This document shows, piece by piece, positions 44,696-52,507 of a stretch of DNA of 64,000 nt; position 1 is the first letter of the stretch, and each line of letters begins with the position of its first letter. The translations under genes were made by a program, and so were the position numbers. Where the stretch lies: positions 76,511 to 140,510 of the forward strand of contig CAZJYX010000008.1 in assembly GCA_964550375.1 (NCBI GenBank), in the 5' to 3' direction. Below the pieces are notes generated by a model, which did not search any database, had not been told where the DNA came from, and saw nothing but the letters and a program-made list of their open reading frames with translations. This DNA is from JAAYXS01 sp964550375 (GTDB taxonomy: Bacteria > Planctomycetota > Phycisphaerae > UBA1845 > Fen-1342).

Positions 44696-46156
44696 TCATG
44701 CATCCGCCATGGTCGCTGGAGAGTTCAGCGCCGCGCCGTGCAGGACACGCGACAATCGCGAGGGGAGGTCGGGGCATCCCTCGTCAGCGGCCAGATGTCG
44801 CGCGGCCAGGAAGTCCCAGCAGTTCCTCTGACTCTGGCGCAGGTTCTTGCGATAAGACAGACTGGCGACTAGCGCGATCAGCGGTTTGCGCCGATGCCAC
44901 AGGCTGCCCCAGACCCGGCGGAGGATGTTGCGCAGCGAGTAGAACGTTCCGTCGCAGGTCTCCATCTCGCGAAGCAGTTGGGCGTGCGAGAACCGGCGGT
45001 AGCGGGCCACGGGAAACGTCAGCGTGTAGTAGCGCCAATCCTGTGGAAACGCGCCCGCGGCGATGCGGCCTTGTGCCGCGAAGTCGTCCCATAGCCTGGT
45101 GCCGGGCAGCGGGGTGAGGAACAGGCTGTTGAGAATGTCGATGCCGTAGTGTCTCGCTGCCTCTGCAATCCGGCGACCGACGCCGGGTTCGTCGCTGTCC
45201 AAGCCCATGATGAACGAGCCGACGACGAGGATCTTGTGCTGTTGGATACGACGCACGGACGTCGCCAGGTCGCGGCCATTGAGCAGGTTGAACTTCTTGC
45301 CGACCTCCTTCAAGCCGGCCAGAGTGGGCGACTCGAAGCCGATGAACACGCCGGCGCAGCCGGCGCGGGCGGCGAGCGCGAGCAGCTCATCGTCGTCGGC
45401 CATGTTGATAGTCACCTGGGCGATCCAGCGTTTGTTCAGCCTGGCCCGGATCATGGCGCGAAAGAGCTCCTTCGTGCGGGCAATGTGTCTCTGGCTGGTG
45501 CCGATCAGATTGTCGTCGACCACGAGGACCAGCTTCTCGCGAATCAGGGCGAATTCGCGGACCACGTCGGCAATGGGCCGTTGACGGTAGCGAAACCCGT
45601 TGAACGCGGTCACGCTGCAGAAGCTGCAATTGAGTGGGCAGCCGCGCGTGGTCTGGATGGAGCCGCAGGCGTAATCGCCGCTGAGCAGGTCATGGCGGGC
45701 GGGCGGCATCGCGTCCATCGGCGCATGGGTGCCGGCGTAGCGGGGCTGCAACGTGCCCTGCCGCGCGTCAGCGAGGACCTGGGGCCAAACAAGCTCGGCC
45801 TCGCCCGTCACGACTGAGTCGACGTGGACCGTAGCCTCCTCCGGACACATCGTGGCGTGGATGCCGCCCATGACGACCGGCACACCTCGCCCGCGAAACT
45901 CGCCGGCGAGCTCGTACGCACGGTTGGCCTGCGAGGTAAAGGCGGTCACGCCGACGAGGTCGGGGCACGGCAGCTTGTCGTAGTCAGGCGTGCGGATGTT
46001 TTCGTCGAAGATCGTTATCTGCCAATCGCGGGGGGTCAGTGCCGCGAGGGTGAGCAGACCCAATGGCTTCCAGACCCGATAGCGGTTCCAGCGACTGCGT
46101 TTGAGGTCCGTCAGGCCGACGAGCGGGTTGCGCGGGTTGATGAGATACAAGCGAAT
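44696..46156 (-). CDS. B12-binding radical SAM protein (BchE/HpnP-like)
   Basis: About 486 aa. The N-terminal cobalamin-binding domain has VGVTAFTSQANRAYELAGEFRGRGVPVVMGGIHATMCPEEA and the radical SAM motif CPLNCSFC, followed by VVREFALIREKLVLVVDDNLIGTSQRH and IGFESPTLAGLKEVGKK. The first ATG-like start in the frame is a TTG at 46150; upstream in frame is ATT at 46156 with AAAGGA eight bases before it, giving a more typical (M)RLYLINPRNP start. Such enzymes methylate or rearrange carbon skeletons; the substrate is unknown. Confidence 0.85.
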   Translation of the reverse strand: MRLYLINPRNPLVGLTDLKRSRWNRYRVWKPLGLLTLAALTPRDWQITIFDENIRTPDYDKLPCPDLVGVTAFTSQANRAYELAGEFRGRGVPVVMGGIHATMCPEEATVHVDSVVTGEAELVWPQVLADARQGTLQPRYAGTHAPMDAMPPARHDLLSGDYACGSIQTTRGCPLNCSFCSVTAFNGFRYRQRPIADVVREFALIREKLVLVVDDNLIGTSQRHIARTKELFRAMIRARLNKRWIAQVTINMADDDELLALAARAGCAGVFIGFESPTLAGLKEVGKKFNLLNGRDLATSVRRIQQHKILVVGSFIMGLDSDEPGVGRRIAEAARHYGIDILNSLFLTPLPGTRLWDDFAAQGRIAAGAFPQDWRYYTLTFPVARYRRFSHAQLLREMETCDGTFYSLRNILRRVWGSLWHRRKPLIALVASLSYRKNLRQSQRNCWDFLAARHLAADEGCPDLPSRLSRVLHGAALNSPATMADA

Positions 46157-46369
46157 GGTAGTAGTCCTTTCAGGATTGGCGGGTTCGGACCGGACTGCGC
46201 AGCACGTTCAATGCTGCCTGCCCGGCTCTGCCGCCGGGACTATGCGCGCGGCAGCAAACGCCGGCGCAGGGCACGGGACGTTCCGTGTCCAGTCTTCTGC
46301 ACGCATCGTGCGGGCGGGAGTGGCCGATTGGTTCCGTCCTCGATTTCGTGTTGTATTGATCAACAGTCT

Positions 46370-46383
46370 GCGCGATATCGCGC
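46370..46383. repeat. 14-bp perfect palindrome GCGCGATATCGCGC
   Basis: A perfect dyad in the 232-bp gap between the HesB-like gene (ends 46389) and the radical SAM gene (starts 46156). A second, shorter palindrome TTGATCAA lies 9 bases away. It could be an operator or part of a terminator. Confidence 0.5.
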
Positions 46384-46388
46384 GTGAG

Positions 46389-46682
46389 TCACACCGTTCG
46401 TTCTTCGCGAGGCTCGTTGCGGCGCAGCTTGAGCCGCGCGCGCCGGCTGCTATCCCGCGCATCTAACGTCATGTCCGCCATGGCCTGCGCTACAGCCTCA
46501 TCCAGTAGCAACACTGTCCGGCCGTCGTGGCTGAACGCGGTATCGCCAGGAGATTCGTGATCCAGGCGCAGCGTCCAGCCGCCCTCCCGACGCGTAAATC
46601 GCAGCGCCATCCCGTCCGCAGCGCCCTTGCGTGTCAGGCTGCGGGACAACCGTTCCAGTGCGGGCTTCGTCACGGCCAGCAT
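46389..46682 (-). CDS. HesB/IscA-like A-type fold protein lacking cysteines
   Basis: 97 aa from the ATG at 46682, with AAAGGATGG just upstream. The pattern LERLSRSLTRKG...ALRFTRREGGWTLRLDHESPGDTAFSHDGRTVLLLDEAVAQAMADMTLDA follows the A-type (HesB/IscA) beta-rich fold, but there is no cysteine at all, so it cannot bind an Fe-S cluster in the usual way. It is the last gene of the minus arm of the DUF2294 locus. Assignment rests on pattern similarity and is moderate. Confidence 0.5.
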   Translation of the reverse strand: MLAVTKPALERLSRSLTRKGAADGMALRFTRREGGWTLRLDHESPGDTAFSHDGRTVLLLDEAVAQAMADMTLDARDSSRRARLKLRRNEPREERTV

Positions 46683-46824
46683 GCGTCACCATCCTTTCGC
46701 TTACCGGCGTCGGTAGCGGCGCGGCGGGCGCCCCGAACAGGGCGCGCCGTCGCCGGCCGCATCCGCCTGCCTCCGAACCCTCCAAAGAGCACGCGTTCGA
46801 AATTCGTGCGGCCCGTCATCCGGC

Positions 46825-47283
46825 TCAGGCGTTCCGCGCACGTTCGCGGAGACTTGCCGAGGCCACGGTCGCTGCGGCCGACGCGGCCGGCGACCTTGCG
46901 CCGGGTTTGACGACCAACGTGGCACCGAGCGCGCGGCAGTCACGCGCGAAATCACCATCGGTGCGCGGTGTAATCAGCAGGACCGGCGTGCCGGCCGTGC
47001 GCACGTCGCGTCTCAGGAGCGTCAGAAGGTGGCGCACGTCGAGGCGACCCACGTCGTCGTCGGTGAGGATCAGATCCGGCGGATCGCCGTGCGCCAGGAT
47101 CAAGGCGTCAACCCCGTCGTCAGTCGTAATGACAGTGAAGCCGGCCTTGCGCAGTTGGCGGCACGCCCACAGGCGGACATGCTCACTCTGCCCAACGGCC
47201 AACACGCGTGCAGCGTACCTGCGGCTGCGTGCGGAACGCCGGGGGAAATCCGACGCGCTACTATGCCTGTTTTGTCTCACCAT
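46825..47283 (-). CDS. Degenerate response-regulator receiver-domain protein
   Basis: 152 aa from the ATG at 47283, which overlaps the stop of the preceding small gene. A receiver fold is plain: ARVLAVGQSEHVRLWACRQLRKAGFTVITTDDGVDALILAHGDPPDLILTDDDVG with the phosphoacceptor Asp position kept, then VLLIT and LVVKPG (Lys). The acidic pair that binds Mg2+ (usually DD after the first strand) is replaced by GQ in AVGQSE. It may be phosphorylation-independent. A basic N-terminal extension precedes it and no output domain follows. Confidence 0.75.
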   Translation of the reverse strand: MVRQNRHSSASDFPRRSARSRRYAARVLAVGQSEHVRLWACRQLRKAGFTVITTDDGVDALILAHGDPPDLILTDDDVGRLDVRHLLTLLRRDVRTAGTPVLLITPRTDGDFARDCRALGATLVVKPGARSPAASAAATVASASLRERARNA

Positions 47284-47584
47284 CACTATCCTTGTCGCCT
47301 GCACCTGTAGTCGCAGGTTGCAGCTGCGCATTGCCCGGCGGAGCCAAAGCCTCCTCGAGCACCAGGCACAACGCGATTCGCTCACGGCGCGCCAGTTCGG
47401 CCAGCAGGTCCATCGTGGGGATGGTGTGCAGATCCGCGGCCACCACGCGGTGCGTCCGCCGGATCTCCCGGTTCATGCCCGTCTCGCGTTCGGTCGGGGC
47501 GTTGCCCTGACGGCCGGCGCCGGTGCGCCGGGCACATTGGGGCCGTCCGGGTTGTGCCTCATTCCTCTTCTGCATGTCGGTCAT
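47261..47584 (-). CDS. Small hypothetical protein of the DUF2294 locus
   Basis: 107 aa if started at the ATG at 47584 (inside the end of the DUF2294 gene), or 71 aa from the ATG at 47476 (MNREIRRTHR). The distinctive part is HRVVAADLHTIPTMDLLAELARRERIALCLVLEEAL, a short helix-rich segment, followed by a low-complexity tail. The gene overlaps its neighbours at both ends, which suggests translational coupling. I recognise no family. Confidence 0.45.
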   Translation of the reverse strand: MTDMQKRNEAQPGRPQCARRTGAGRQGNAPTERETGMNREIRRTHRVVAADLHTIPTMDLLAELARRERIALCLVLEEALAPPGNAQLQPATTGAGDKDSDGETKQA

Positions 47585-47978
47585 TGCTCCAGACGTCCGT
47601 CGCGACCGTGTCCGCGAGCAGGAACACTTGCACCACCGTTCCGCTGGCAAACGCCATGACGGTAGTGCCCGTCGTCGGCTCGATCTCCGCCGCTGCCTCG
47701 CGCACCTTCACACCAATGATCCGCTCGATTTCATCCCGAAGTGTGCCGAAGGCGCTGGTGAAGAGCTGGCGGTGGAACTCCTGCACCTTGGCAGCGCCGT
47801 TCGCACTGCGGGCCAATGTCTTCTCGGCCTCCGACAAAGCGCCGTGCAGAGTGATGACTAGTGCGCCGTCGCTCAGCACCACCGTCACCGACTTGGGCCG
47901 ATGGCCGGTGCGCTCCTGCTCGAACGCCTTGGCGACCTGGGCGATCTGCTGCGCTATGCCCGCTTCGGGCCTGTTCAA
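47559..47978 (-). CDS. DUF2294 (MpsC) family protein, minus-strand copy
   Basis: 139 aa from a TTG at 47978, which is the only usual start codon between the upstream in-frame stop and the family-like sequence; AAGGACGG lies 6 bases upstream. The DUF2294 pattern is visible: HRPKSVTVVLSDGALVITLHGALSEAEKTLA and the C-terminal EIERIIGVKVREAAAEIEPTTGTTVMAFASG. In this family the MpsC name comes from a Na+-translocating membrane-potential system, but many members stand alone, as here. It is preceded by a leader carrying a strong terminator hairpin. Confidence 0.82.
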   Translation of the reverse strand: MNRPEAGIAQQIAQVAKAFEQERTGHRPKSVTVVLSDGALVITLHGALSEAEKTLARSANGAAKVQEFHRQLFTSAFGTLRDEIERIIGVKVREAAAEIEPTTGTTVMAFASGTVVQVFLLADTVATDVWSNDRHAEEE

Positions 47979-48026
47979 TGCAATCCGTCCTTGGCGGCCG
48001 CAACCGTCCTAGAAACCGACGGCACG

Positions 48027-48081
48027 AAAAAAAAGAAGCCGACGTAGCCAAGCACGCAGAGGTGCTCGACCACATCGGCTT
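48027..48081 (-). terminator. Strong intrinsic terminator in the DUF2294 leader
   Basis: Two 20-base arms (48036-48055 and 48062-48081) pair without gaps, allowing three or four G-T pairs, around a 6-nt loop. They are followed on the minus strand by one C and eight T (48034-48027). It lies between the promoter at 48198-48203 and the DUF2294 start at 47978, so it would act on the gene's own leader. Confidence 0.75.
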
Positions 48082-48193
48082 ACTCGTTAACGGGCCCCCC
48101 GGGTCTGCCCGGGTTGCCCTCTAAATCGTCAACCGACTCATCCGCGTCAAACAGCGCACGAAACCTGTCGGCCAGGTTCACACCCACCGACAC
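48080..48193 (-). CDS. Putative 37-codon leader ORF
   Basis: GTG start at 48193 (or GTGs at 48187 and 48181), stop TAA at 48080-48082. The peptide has a hydrophobic/amphipathic first half (VGVNLADRFRALFDA) and a Gly/Pro-rich end. The TAA overlaps the base of the 20-bp terminator stem. Because the -10 box is at 48198-48203, the mRNA would begin at about the GTG, so a leaderless start is implied. It may be a tiny gene with its own terminator, a leader peptide for attenuation, or chance. Confidence 0.35.
   Translation of the reverse strand: MSVGVNLADRFRALFDADESVDDLEGNPGRPGGPVNE
48092..48119 (-). repeat. GC-rich hairpin in the DUF2294 leader
   Basis: On the minus strand GGGC-AA-CCCGGG-CAGA-CCCGGG-GG-GCCC: a 6-bp stem with a CAGA tetraloop inside a 4-bp stem and a small internal loop. 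It precedes the terminator, giving the leader two consecutive hairpins. Confidence 0.5.
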
Positions 48194-48205
48194 TAATATT
48201 ATAAT
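48177..48205 (+). promoter_or_regulatory. Promoter for the plus-strand DUF2294-AAA+ arm
   Basis: TTCACA (48177-48182), 17-base spacer, TATAAT (48200-48205); expected start is near 48212. The ATTATA at 48198-48203 gives a consensus TATAAT on the minus strand as well (48198-48203), so both arms may start from almost the same site. The minus-strand -35 is poor. Confidence 0.6.
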
Positions 48206-48345
48206 ACCGTATTGTCAGTGGATAAGCAAGCGGAGTTCCGGCAGTTGACGCTTTCTCGCACATCGGCCGGAGGCTGGATGTGCGCATGCGCACGGTCTCT
48301 GAGGTGCGGTTACCAAACAGCACACCTGGCAAGACGGAGGCCAAG

Positions 48346-48726
48346 ATGAAGACGCAGGGTGAGATCGAAGCCGCCATCTGCGACGGCGTCCGCCAGTTTG
48401 AGCAAGAGTACATGGGCCGGGGTCCGAAAGATGTTCGCACGCACCTGATCGACGATCTCCTCGTGGTCCGGCTCCAGGGTGTCTTGACGGCGGCGGAGCG
48501 ACAACTCGCCGGATCACTGTCGCCCGAGCGCGGGCGTGATCTGCTGAAGCAGGTTCGCACGCAGTTGATCGAGACCGCCCGGCCGGTGCTCGAGAAGATG
48601 GTGCAGGAGGTCACCGGCGTGAAGGTCATCAGTCTGCACCACGACATCAGCACGCTGAGCGGGGAAGAGCTTGTGCTTTTTACCTTGACTACCTCGCCGG
48701 TGTTCCGGGATAAGAAGTCAAAGTGA
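48346..48726 (+). CDS. DUF2294 (MpsC) family protein, plus-strand copy
   Basis: 126 aa from the ATG at 48346 (MKTQGEIEAAI), with GGAGG 5 bases before; an ATG at 48280 has no comparable site. It follows the family consensus closely: FEQEYMGRGPKDVRTHLIDDLLVVRLQGVLTAAERQLA, then LEKMVQEVTGVKVISLHHDISTLSGEELVLFTL. It is better conserved than the divergent minus-strand copy. It precedes the AAA+ gene by 53 bases, and the two are probably one operon. Confidence 0.88.
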   Translation: MKTQGEIEAAICDGVRQFEQEYMGRGPKDVRTHLIDDLLVVRLQGVLTAAERQLAGSLSPERGRDLLKQVRTQLIETARPVLEKMVQEVTGVKVISLHHDISTLSGEELVLFTLTTSPVFRDKKSK

Positions 48727-48779
48727 GGCGACGCCGCCAGGAGGCAATTCGCGGCGCCAGTGTCCATCTCGGAGCGAGG

Positions 48780-50273
48780 ATGAGTGCGTCCAATCAGGAG
48801 CGACTGGGGCGGCTGCTGGGCGGTAAGCAGACGTGCATCTCACTTGTCACGTTCGAGGAAGAGTACGCCATCAGCCTGGTGCGCGAGATTGCCTTGAACC
48901 AGGCGCGCGTGATGTACCTCTGGTCGGTCAGCGGCGGCGTCCAGGACGGCCTGCTGGCCGGCAGTCCACCGCTACCCGAGACGCGCAGCCCCGATGACGG
49001 CCTGCTGCACTTCGGCCGGCTCGACGATCGGCCCGTCTGCGTGACGCTGGACCTGGCACCCCATCTGCGGCAGGAAAGCACGCTGCGCATTCTGCGCAAC
49101 CTGCTCAACCATTTTGACAAGACGGGCAGCCAACTGGTCATGATCGATCGGGAAGACAAGCTGCCGGAGGTCATCAAGGCCCAGGCAACGCCTTTCGAGC
49201 TTGCGCTGCCCGAGGCCGAGGAGATCGAGCAGATCGTGCTGGCCACGCTGCGCGCGGCCCACCAGGAAGCCGCCCTGGAAATCGCTATCTCGCGGCGCGC
49301 CTGGCAGGCCATCCTGCGCAACCTGCTGGGCCTTAACCGCCAGCAGATCGCCCGCATCATCCACGAGTGCGTGGACGATGACCGCCGCCTCGACGACCAG
49401 GACATCAACCACGTGCTGGCCTGCAAGCGCCGCGCCCTGGCTGGGGCCGGACTGCTCGAGTACATCGAGACCCCGGTCGGCCTGGACGAAATCGGCGGGC
49501 TGCAACACCTCAAACGCTGGCTGCAGTGCCGACAGGGCGCCCTGACCGGGCCGGCCCGGGAGTTCGGCCTGTCGGCGCCGCGCGGCGTACTGATGCTGGG
49601 CGTCCAGGGCGCGGGCAAGAGCCTGTGCGCCAAGGCCATTGCGACGGCCTGGCAGCGGCCGCTCCTGCGCATGGACGTGGGGGCGTTGTACGACCGCTAC
49701 ATCGGCGAGTCCGAGCGCCGCTTGCGCGACAGCCTCATGCAGGCCGAAGCGATGGCCCCCGTCGTCCTGTGGATCGACGAGATTGAAAAGGCGTTCGCGT
49801 CGGCCGCATCCCGCAGCACTGACGGCGGCCTGTCCAAGCGCATGTTTGGCACCCTGCTGACCTGGATGCAGGAGCATACGGCCCCGGTATTCCTCGTGGC
49901 GACCGCCAACGATATCGAGGCCCTGCCGCCCGAACTGCTGCGCAAGGGCCGCTTCGACGAGATCTTCTTCGTGGACTTGCCACAGGCCGAGACCCGGCGG
50001 CAGATTCTCGCCATTCACCTGGCCAAGCGCCGACGCGACCCGACGGCGTTCGACCTGGACGCCCTGGCCGCGGTGTCCGAGGGCTTCAGCGGGGCCGAGA
50101 TCGAGCAGGCCATCATCAGTGGGCTGCACGCCGCGTTCGCCGACGGCGCTAACCTGAACACCGCCCGGCTCTTGCAGGCGCTGCACGATTCGCCGCCGCT
50201 GTCAGTCACCATGGCCGAGCACGTAGCAGCCCTGCGGGAGTGGGCTCAGGGCCGCTGCGTTCCGGCGGATTGA
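48780..50273 (+). CDS. Ycf46-like AAA+ ATPase
   Basis: 497 aa from the ATG at 48780, with GGAG five bases upstream. The N-terminal half (about residues 1-220) resembles the Ycf46 N domain (LRILRNLLNHFDKTGSQLVMIDREDKLPEVIKAQATPFELALPEAEEIEQIVLATL). The AAA+ domain has Walker A MLGVQGAGKSLCAKAIA, Walker B VVLWIDEIEKAF, sensor-1 FLVATANDIEALPPELLRKGRFDEIFF and the arginine finger region. FtsH-like protease residues (HExxH) are absent. It may remodel a partner such as the DUF2294 protein encoded just upstream. Confidence 0.88.
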   Translation: MSASNQERLGRLLGGKQTCISLVTFEEEYAISLVREIALNQARVMYLWSVSGGVQDGLLAGSPPLPETRSPDDGLLHFGRLDDRPVCVTLDLAPHLRQESTLRILRNLLNHFDKTGSQLVMIDREDKLPEVIKAQATPFELALPEAEEIEQIVLATLRAAHQEAALEIAISRRAWQAILRNLLGLNRQQIARIIHECVDDDRRLDDQDINHVLACKRRALAGAGLLEYIETPVGLDEIGGLQHLKRWLQCRQGALTGPAREFGLSAPRGVLMLGVQGAGKSLCAKAIATAWQRPLLRMDVGALYDRYIGESERRLRDSLMQAEAMAPVVLWIDEIEKAFASAASRSTDGGLSKRMFGTLLTWMQEHTAPVFLVATANDIEALPPELLRKGRFDEIFFVDLPQAETRRQILAIHLAKRRRDPTAFDLDALAAVSEGFSGAEIEQAIISGLHAAFADGANLNTARLLQALHDSPPLSVTMAEHVAALREWAQGRCVPAD

Positions 50274-50334
50274 ACTGTTGGCACGAGGCAGCTTCCGACC
50301 GGCGGCAGTCGAGTTCGTGCTGGCGCACGATCTG

Positions 50335-51510
50335 CTACACCCGCGCGTGGCGCGCCACGAGACTCCCCGGCAACCGCTTGATCAGACCCTTCAGCTCCAG
50401 CATGGTGAGGGCCGCCAGTACTTCGCCCGGCGGCAGTTCCGCTGCCCGCATCACGACGTCCTGCAGGACGGGGTCGGGCGGCACAACCTCCAACACCCGC
50501 CGCTCCGCCGCGGAGAGCTGCGCGGGACCGGACGACCTCGCCGCCGGTGCGGCCGGCCGCGCGGCCTCTGCCGTGAGCACCCCCCCACCGCCCTCCGAGC
50601 GGCGCAATTGAAGCTGGTACCCGACGTCGCCGAGCTCCTCCAGGAGGTCATCCAGGCCGGTGACCAGCTTGGCCGCCCCGCTGCGAATCAGCGCGTTCGT
50701 CCCCATCGACATGGGTTCCTGTAGCCGGCCCGGGATGGCGAAGACCTCGCGGTTGTACTCGCTGGCCAGCCGCGCGGTGATCAGCGCGCCGCTGCGTTCG
50801 GCCGCCTCGACCACCAACGTGCCAAGCGTCATGCCGGCGATAATCCGATTGCGGCTCGGGAAGTTCTCCCGCCGCACGCTCGCCTGCATGGGCAACTCGC
50901 TGATCCAGGCCCCGTGCTCCAGCACCTTGGCGGCCAGGGCCTGGTTCTCCGGCGGATAGATGGACGTCAGGCCGGATCCCAGCACGGCGACGGCCCGGCC
51001 GCCGGCATCCACCGCGCCGTGATGCGCGAACGAGTCAATCCCGCGCGCCAGGCCGCTGACGACCGTCATGCCCACCCCCGCCAGCAACTCGCCGAACCGC
51101 CGCGCCTGCTCGCTGCCGTAGATCGTGCAGCGGCGGCTGCCCACGATCGCGACGGCGATGGCGTCTGTATCTCGATACTCACCCTTGACATACAACACGA
51201 TCGGGGCGTCTGGAATCTGCCGCAACCCCGGCGGGTAGTCCGAGTCCTCCCGGCAAATAATGCGCACGCCGTCGGCGGCGGCTGTCTCGATCTCGCACTC
51301 AACCTCAACCGACTCCCGCGCCCGGGCTATGCTGTCAGCGCGCTTCACGCCGATGCGCTGCACGTCCGCCAACTGCCCGGCCGTGGCGCCCCAGGCCCGC
51401 TCCGCGTCGCCAAAGCGATTGAGCAGGTGGGTGAAAGTCAGCGGTCCAACGCCGTCAACGAGCGCCCACGTCAGGTGGCGACGGGCAACCTCACTGATGA
51501 CCTGGCTCAT
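50335..51510 (-). CDS. dprA: DNA processing protein DprA
   Basis: 391 aa from the ATG at 51510. A helical SAM-like N terminus (LTWALVDGVGPLTFTHLL) precedes the Rossmann-like DprA core: VAIVGSRRCTIYGSEQARRFGELLAGVGMTVVSGLARGIDSFAHHGAVDAGGRAVAVLGSGL and SELPMQASVRRENFPSRNRIIAGMTLGTLVVEAAERSGALITARLA. A C-terminal winged-helix-like region is present. DprA loads RecA on incoming single strands in transformation. Other competence genes are not in the window. Confidence 0.95.
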   Translation of the reverse strand: MSQVISEVARRHLTWALVDGVGPLTFTHLLNRFGDAERAWGATAGQLADVQRIGVKRADSIARARESVEVECEIETAAADGVRIICREDSDYPPGLRQIPDAPIVLYVKGEYRDTDAIAVAIVGSRRCTIYGSEQARRFGELLAGVGMTVVSGLARGIDSFAHHGAVDAGGRAVAVLGSGLTSIYPPENQALAAKVLEHGAWISELPMQASVRRENFPSRNRIIAGMTLGTLVVEAAERSGALITARLASEYNREVFAIPGRLQEPMSMGTNALIRSGAAKLVTGLDDLLEELGDVGYQLQLRRSEGGGGVLTAEAARPAAPAARSSGPAQLSAAERRVLEVVPPDPVLQDVVMRAAELPPGEVLAALTMLELKGLIKRLPGSLVARHARV

Positions 51511-51529
51511 ACGCCCTGGTGCTCCCCTA

Positions 51530-52507
51530 CTAATCCCACGCATCGCGCGCCAGCTGCTGACAAATGGCGCCCTCTAGCCGGGAGGCCTCATCGATGGCGG
51601 CAGCAAGTTCCGCCCGTCCGGCTTCGGTCGCCAGTTGCCCGTGCAAGTGGTCCGCGCTCGCGAAATGCTCGAATCGCCGAACGACGCGGCCACAGGTCGC
51701 CGCCCAGTCGCACGCCGCATCCGCCCGTACTCCGGCCAGCTCCGCGGCCAGTCCCCGCAGCCAATGCGCCAGTTGCCCGCGCACGTCCACCAACTGCACA
51801 ATGAAGCGCGCCTGACAGCGATACGAGCGCTCCGCGCAACGCGGGCAAGCCTCCGGCTGCACCGTCGCCGCCCGCCAGGTTTCATAGGCGCGCCGGCCCG
51901 TCCGGACTGACTCGCCCACCGACAGGCGACCCGTAAACCCCGCGACGGTCACACGAGCGGCATGGTCGAACAGCGCCGACGGCGTCAGACTCGGCGCGGC
52001 TTCGAGCCCCTCGACGACATAAACCTGGAGCGCCGGACCCATCAGCGGGGCCGGCTCAGTAGTACCCAGCGTGTAGCCGCTGAACTGGTTGCCGCGATAC
52101 GCGTTGACCAGGCCCCAGTGGCGCTCTAGCGGTGCCGGCCAGCCGCACCAGGCCAGCAGCGGCTGCTCGTGCTCCAGCGCCGCACGCATCAGCGGCATGT
52201 AACTATCGCGGAAATGGACGACGAACTCGGCCGCATCGGCCAATCGCTCGGCCGCCGCCGGCGGATGCAGTTCGCGCAGCCGCAGGCCGAGCATGGCGGC
52301 CGTCTCCGCCAGGGCGGCGTCCCGGGCGTGTGCCGGCCACCAGCCCAGGCACTCGCCCGGCACCGCCACCGTCAGCGCCCCCAACCCCAACAGGCTGACC
52401 AGCTCATCGTACGAGCGCGGCACGCCGGCCCGGCCCAGGACGGCCTGCAGTGCGGCGACCAGTGACTCTGTCTGACCCGGCGCGGAGCGCCAGCGAACGT
52501 CGAGCAT
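51530..52507 (-). CDS. Conserved hypothetical protein
   Basis: 325 aa from the ATG at 52507. It is soluble and helical, with an N-terminal globular region (GVPRSYDELVSLLGLGALTVAVPGECLGWWP, EFVVHFRDSYMPLMRAAL) and a cluster of aromatic and Gly residues (WCGWPAPLERHWGLVNAYRGNQFSGY). A CPRCAERSYRCQ motif may bind metal. I cannot name a family; a papain-like or BtrH-like N domain was considered but no clear Cys-His pair is visible. It lies upstream of dprA with a 19-base gap and is probably co-transcribed with it. Confidence 0.6.
   Translation of the reverse strand: MLDVRWRSAPGQTESLVAALQAVLGRAGVPRSYDELVSLLGLGALTVAVPGECLGWWPAHARDAALAETAAMLGLRLRELHPPAAAERLADAAEFVVHFRDSYMPLMRAALEHEQPLLAWCGWPAPLERHWGLVNAYRGNQFSGYTLGTTEPAPLMGPALQVYVVEGLEAAPSLTPSALFDHAARVTVAGFTGRLSVGESVRTGRRAYETWRAATVQPEACPRCAERSYRCQARFIVQLVDVRGQLAHWLRGLAAELAGVRADAACDWAATCGRVVRRFEHFASADHLHGQLATEAGRAELAAAIDEASRLEGAICQQLARDAWD

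Noticed and set aside
47731..48075. 114-aa minus-strand frame overlapping the DUF2294 gene
   Set aside because: A shifted frame of the DUF2294 sequence crossing the terminator hairpin; no domain.
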